Assembly: GCA_030151845.1 (NCBI GenBank)
Contig: JASLCM010000126.1
Coordinates: 1 to 6,970, forward strand
Direction of reading: 5' to 3'
Length of the DNA: 6,970 nt
Origin: Bacteroides sp.
Lineage (GTDB): Bacteria; Bacteroidota; Bacteroidia; Bacteroidales; Bacteroidaceae
Shown: positions 6,834 to 6,970 of the stretch, piece by piece
Layout of the letters: the number at the start of each line of letters is the position of its first letter
How positions within the stretch are numbered: position 1 is the first letter of the stretch
Program-made: the position numbers and the translations under genes
Notes under the pieces: model-generated
The model's input: the letters and a program-made list of their open reading frames with translations, nothing else
What the model was told of the DNA's origin: nothing
The model's database searches: none

Positions 6834-6970
6834 TTTTATGTTCCTCTTTTTCTTGTTCCCACTTAACATATAGCCTATAAAGTTCTTGTAAACCAAAGGC
6901 CTTCATGTTTTTGTGGTAAATAACATCAATGCATAAATCCAATAAATCTCTACAATCCTCCTCTAATGTT
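6820..6970 (-). CDS. C-terminal end of an unidentified protein entering from the right edge
   Basis: Reading the minus strand from 6969, 49 codons are open and end in TAA at 6822-6820; the start lies beyond the window. The visible residues run from TLEEDCRDLLDLCIDVIYHK through MKAFGLQELYRLYVKW to a charged tail EQEKEEHKSENN. The regular spacing of leucines and charged residues suggests an amphipathic helical C-terminus. Its stop codon overlaps the proposed start of the next gene by 14 bases, which supports an operon. An in-frame ATG (6906-6904) exists, but the frame is already open upstream, so it is more likely internal. Too little is visible to assign a family. Confidence 0.6.
   Translation of the reverse strand, partial: TLEEDCRDLLDLCIDVIYHKNMKAFGLQELYRLYVKWEQEKEEHKSENN

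Noticed and set aside
1..6970. CRISPR arrays, insertion sequences, tRNA or rRNA genes
   Set aside because: I saw no regularly spaced repeats, transposase motifs, terminal inverted repeats, tRNA-like cloverleaf or rRNA sequence anywhere in the window.

Overview
The window looks like chromosomal DNA from a low-GC member of the Bacteroidota. Three things suggest this. Promoters have the phylum's -7 element (TAnnTTTG), with a clear -33 TTTTG in one case. Most starts lack a Shine-Dalgarno sequence, and one -7 box lies only four bases before its ATG. The encoded proteins also read as Bacteroidota versions of their families. I cannot name a genus.

Layout, left to right. (1) Positions 1-728, minus strand: a family 2 glycosyltransferase of the polyprenol-phosphate mannosyltransferase (DPM1-like) type. 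It is almost complete and runs off the left edge. (2) Positions 729-855: a divergent promoter region in which both directions use the same -7 box, TACTTTTG. (3) Positions 856-4227, plus strand: a full-length mfd, the transcription-repair coupling factor. (4) Positions 4230-4270: a perfect 19-bp hairpin that can act as a terminator on both strands, between two convergent genes. (5) Positions 4283-6202, minus strand: a complete YgiQ/UPF0313-family radical SAM protein with its own promoter. (6) Positions 6272-6970, minus strand: three closely packed small genes (115 aa, about 69 aa, and the last 49 aa of a third gene entering from the right edge). They look like one operon and I do not recognise their families.

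The first three large genes are conserved cellular functions: lipid-linked sugar donor synthesis, transcription-coupled DNA repair, and an uncharacterised radical SAM enzyme. They do not obviously form a pathway, and each has its own promoter. I see no insertion sequence, CRISPR array, tRNA, rRNA or prophage hallmark. Only the small-gene cluster at the right edge is truly undescribed from the sequence alone, and the window is too short to show whether it belongs to a larger system.
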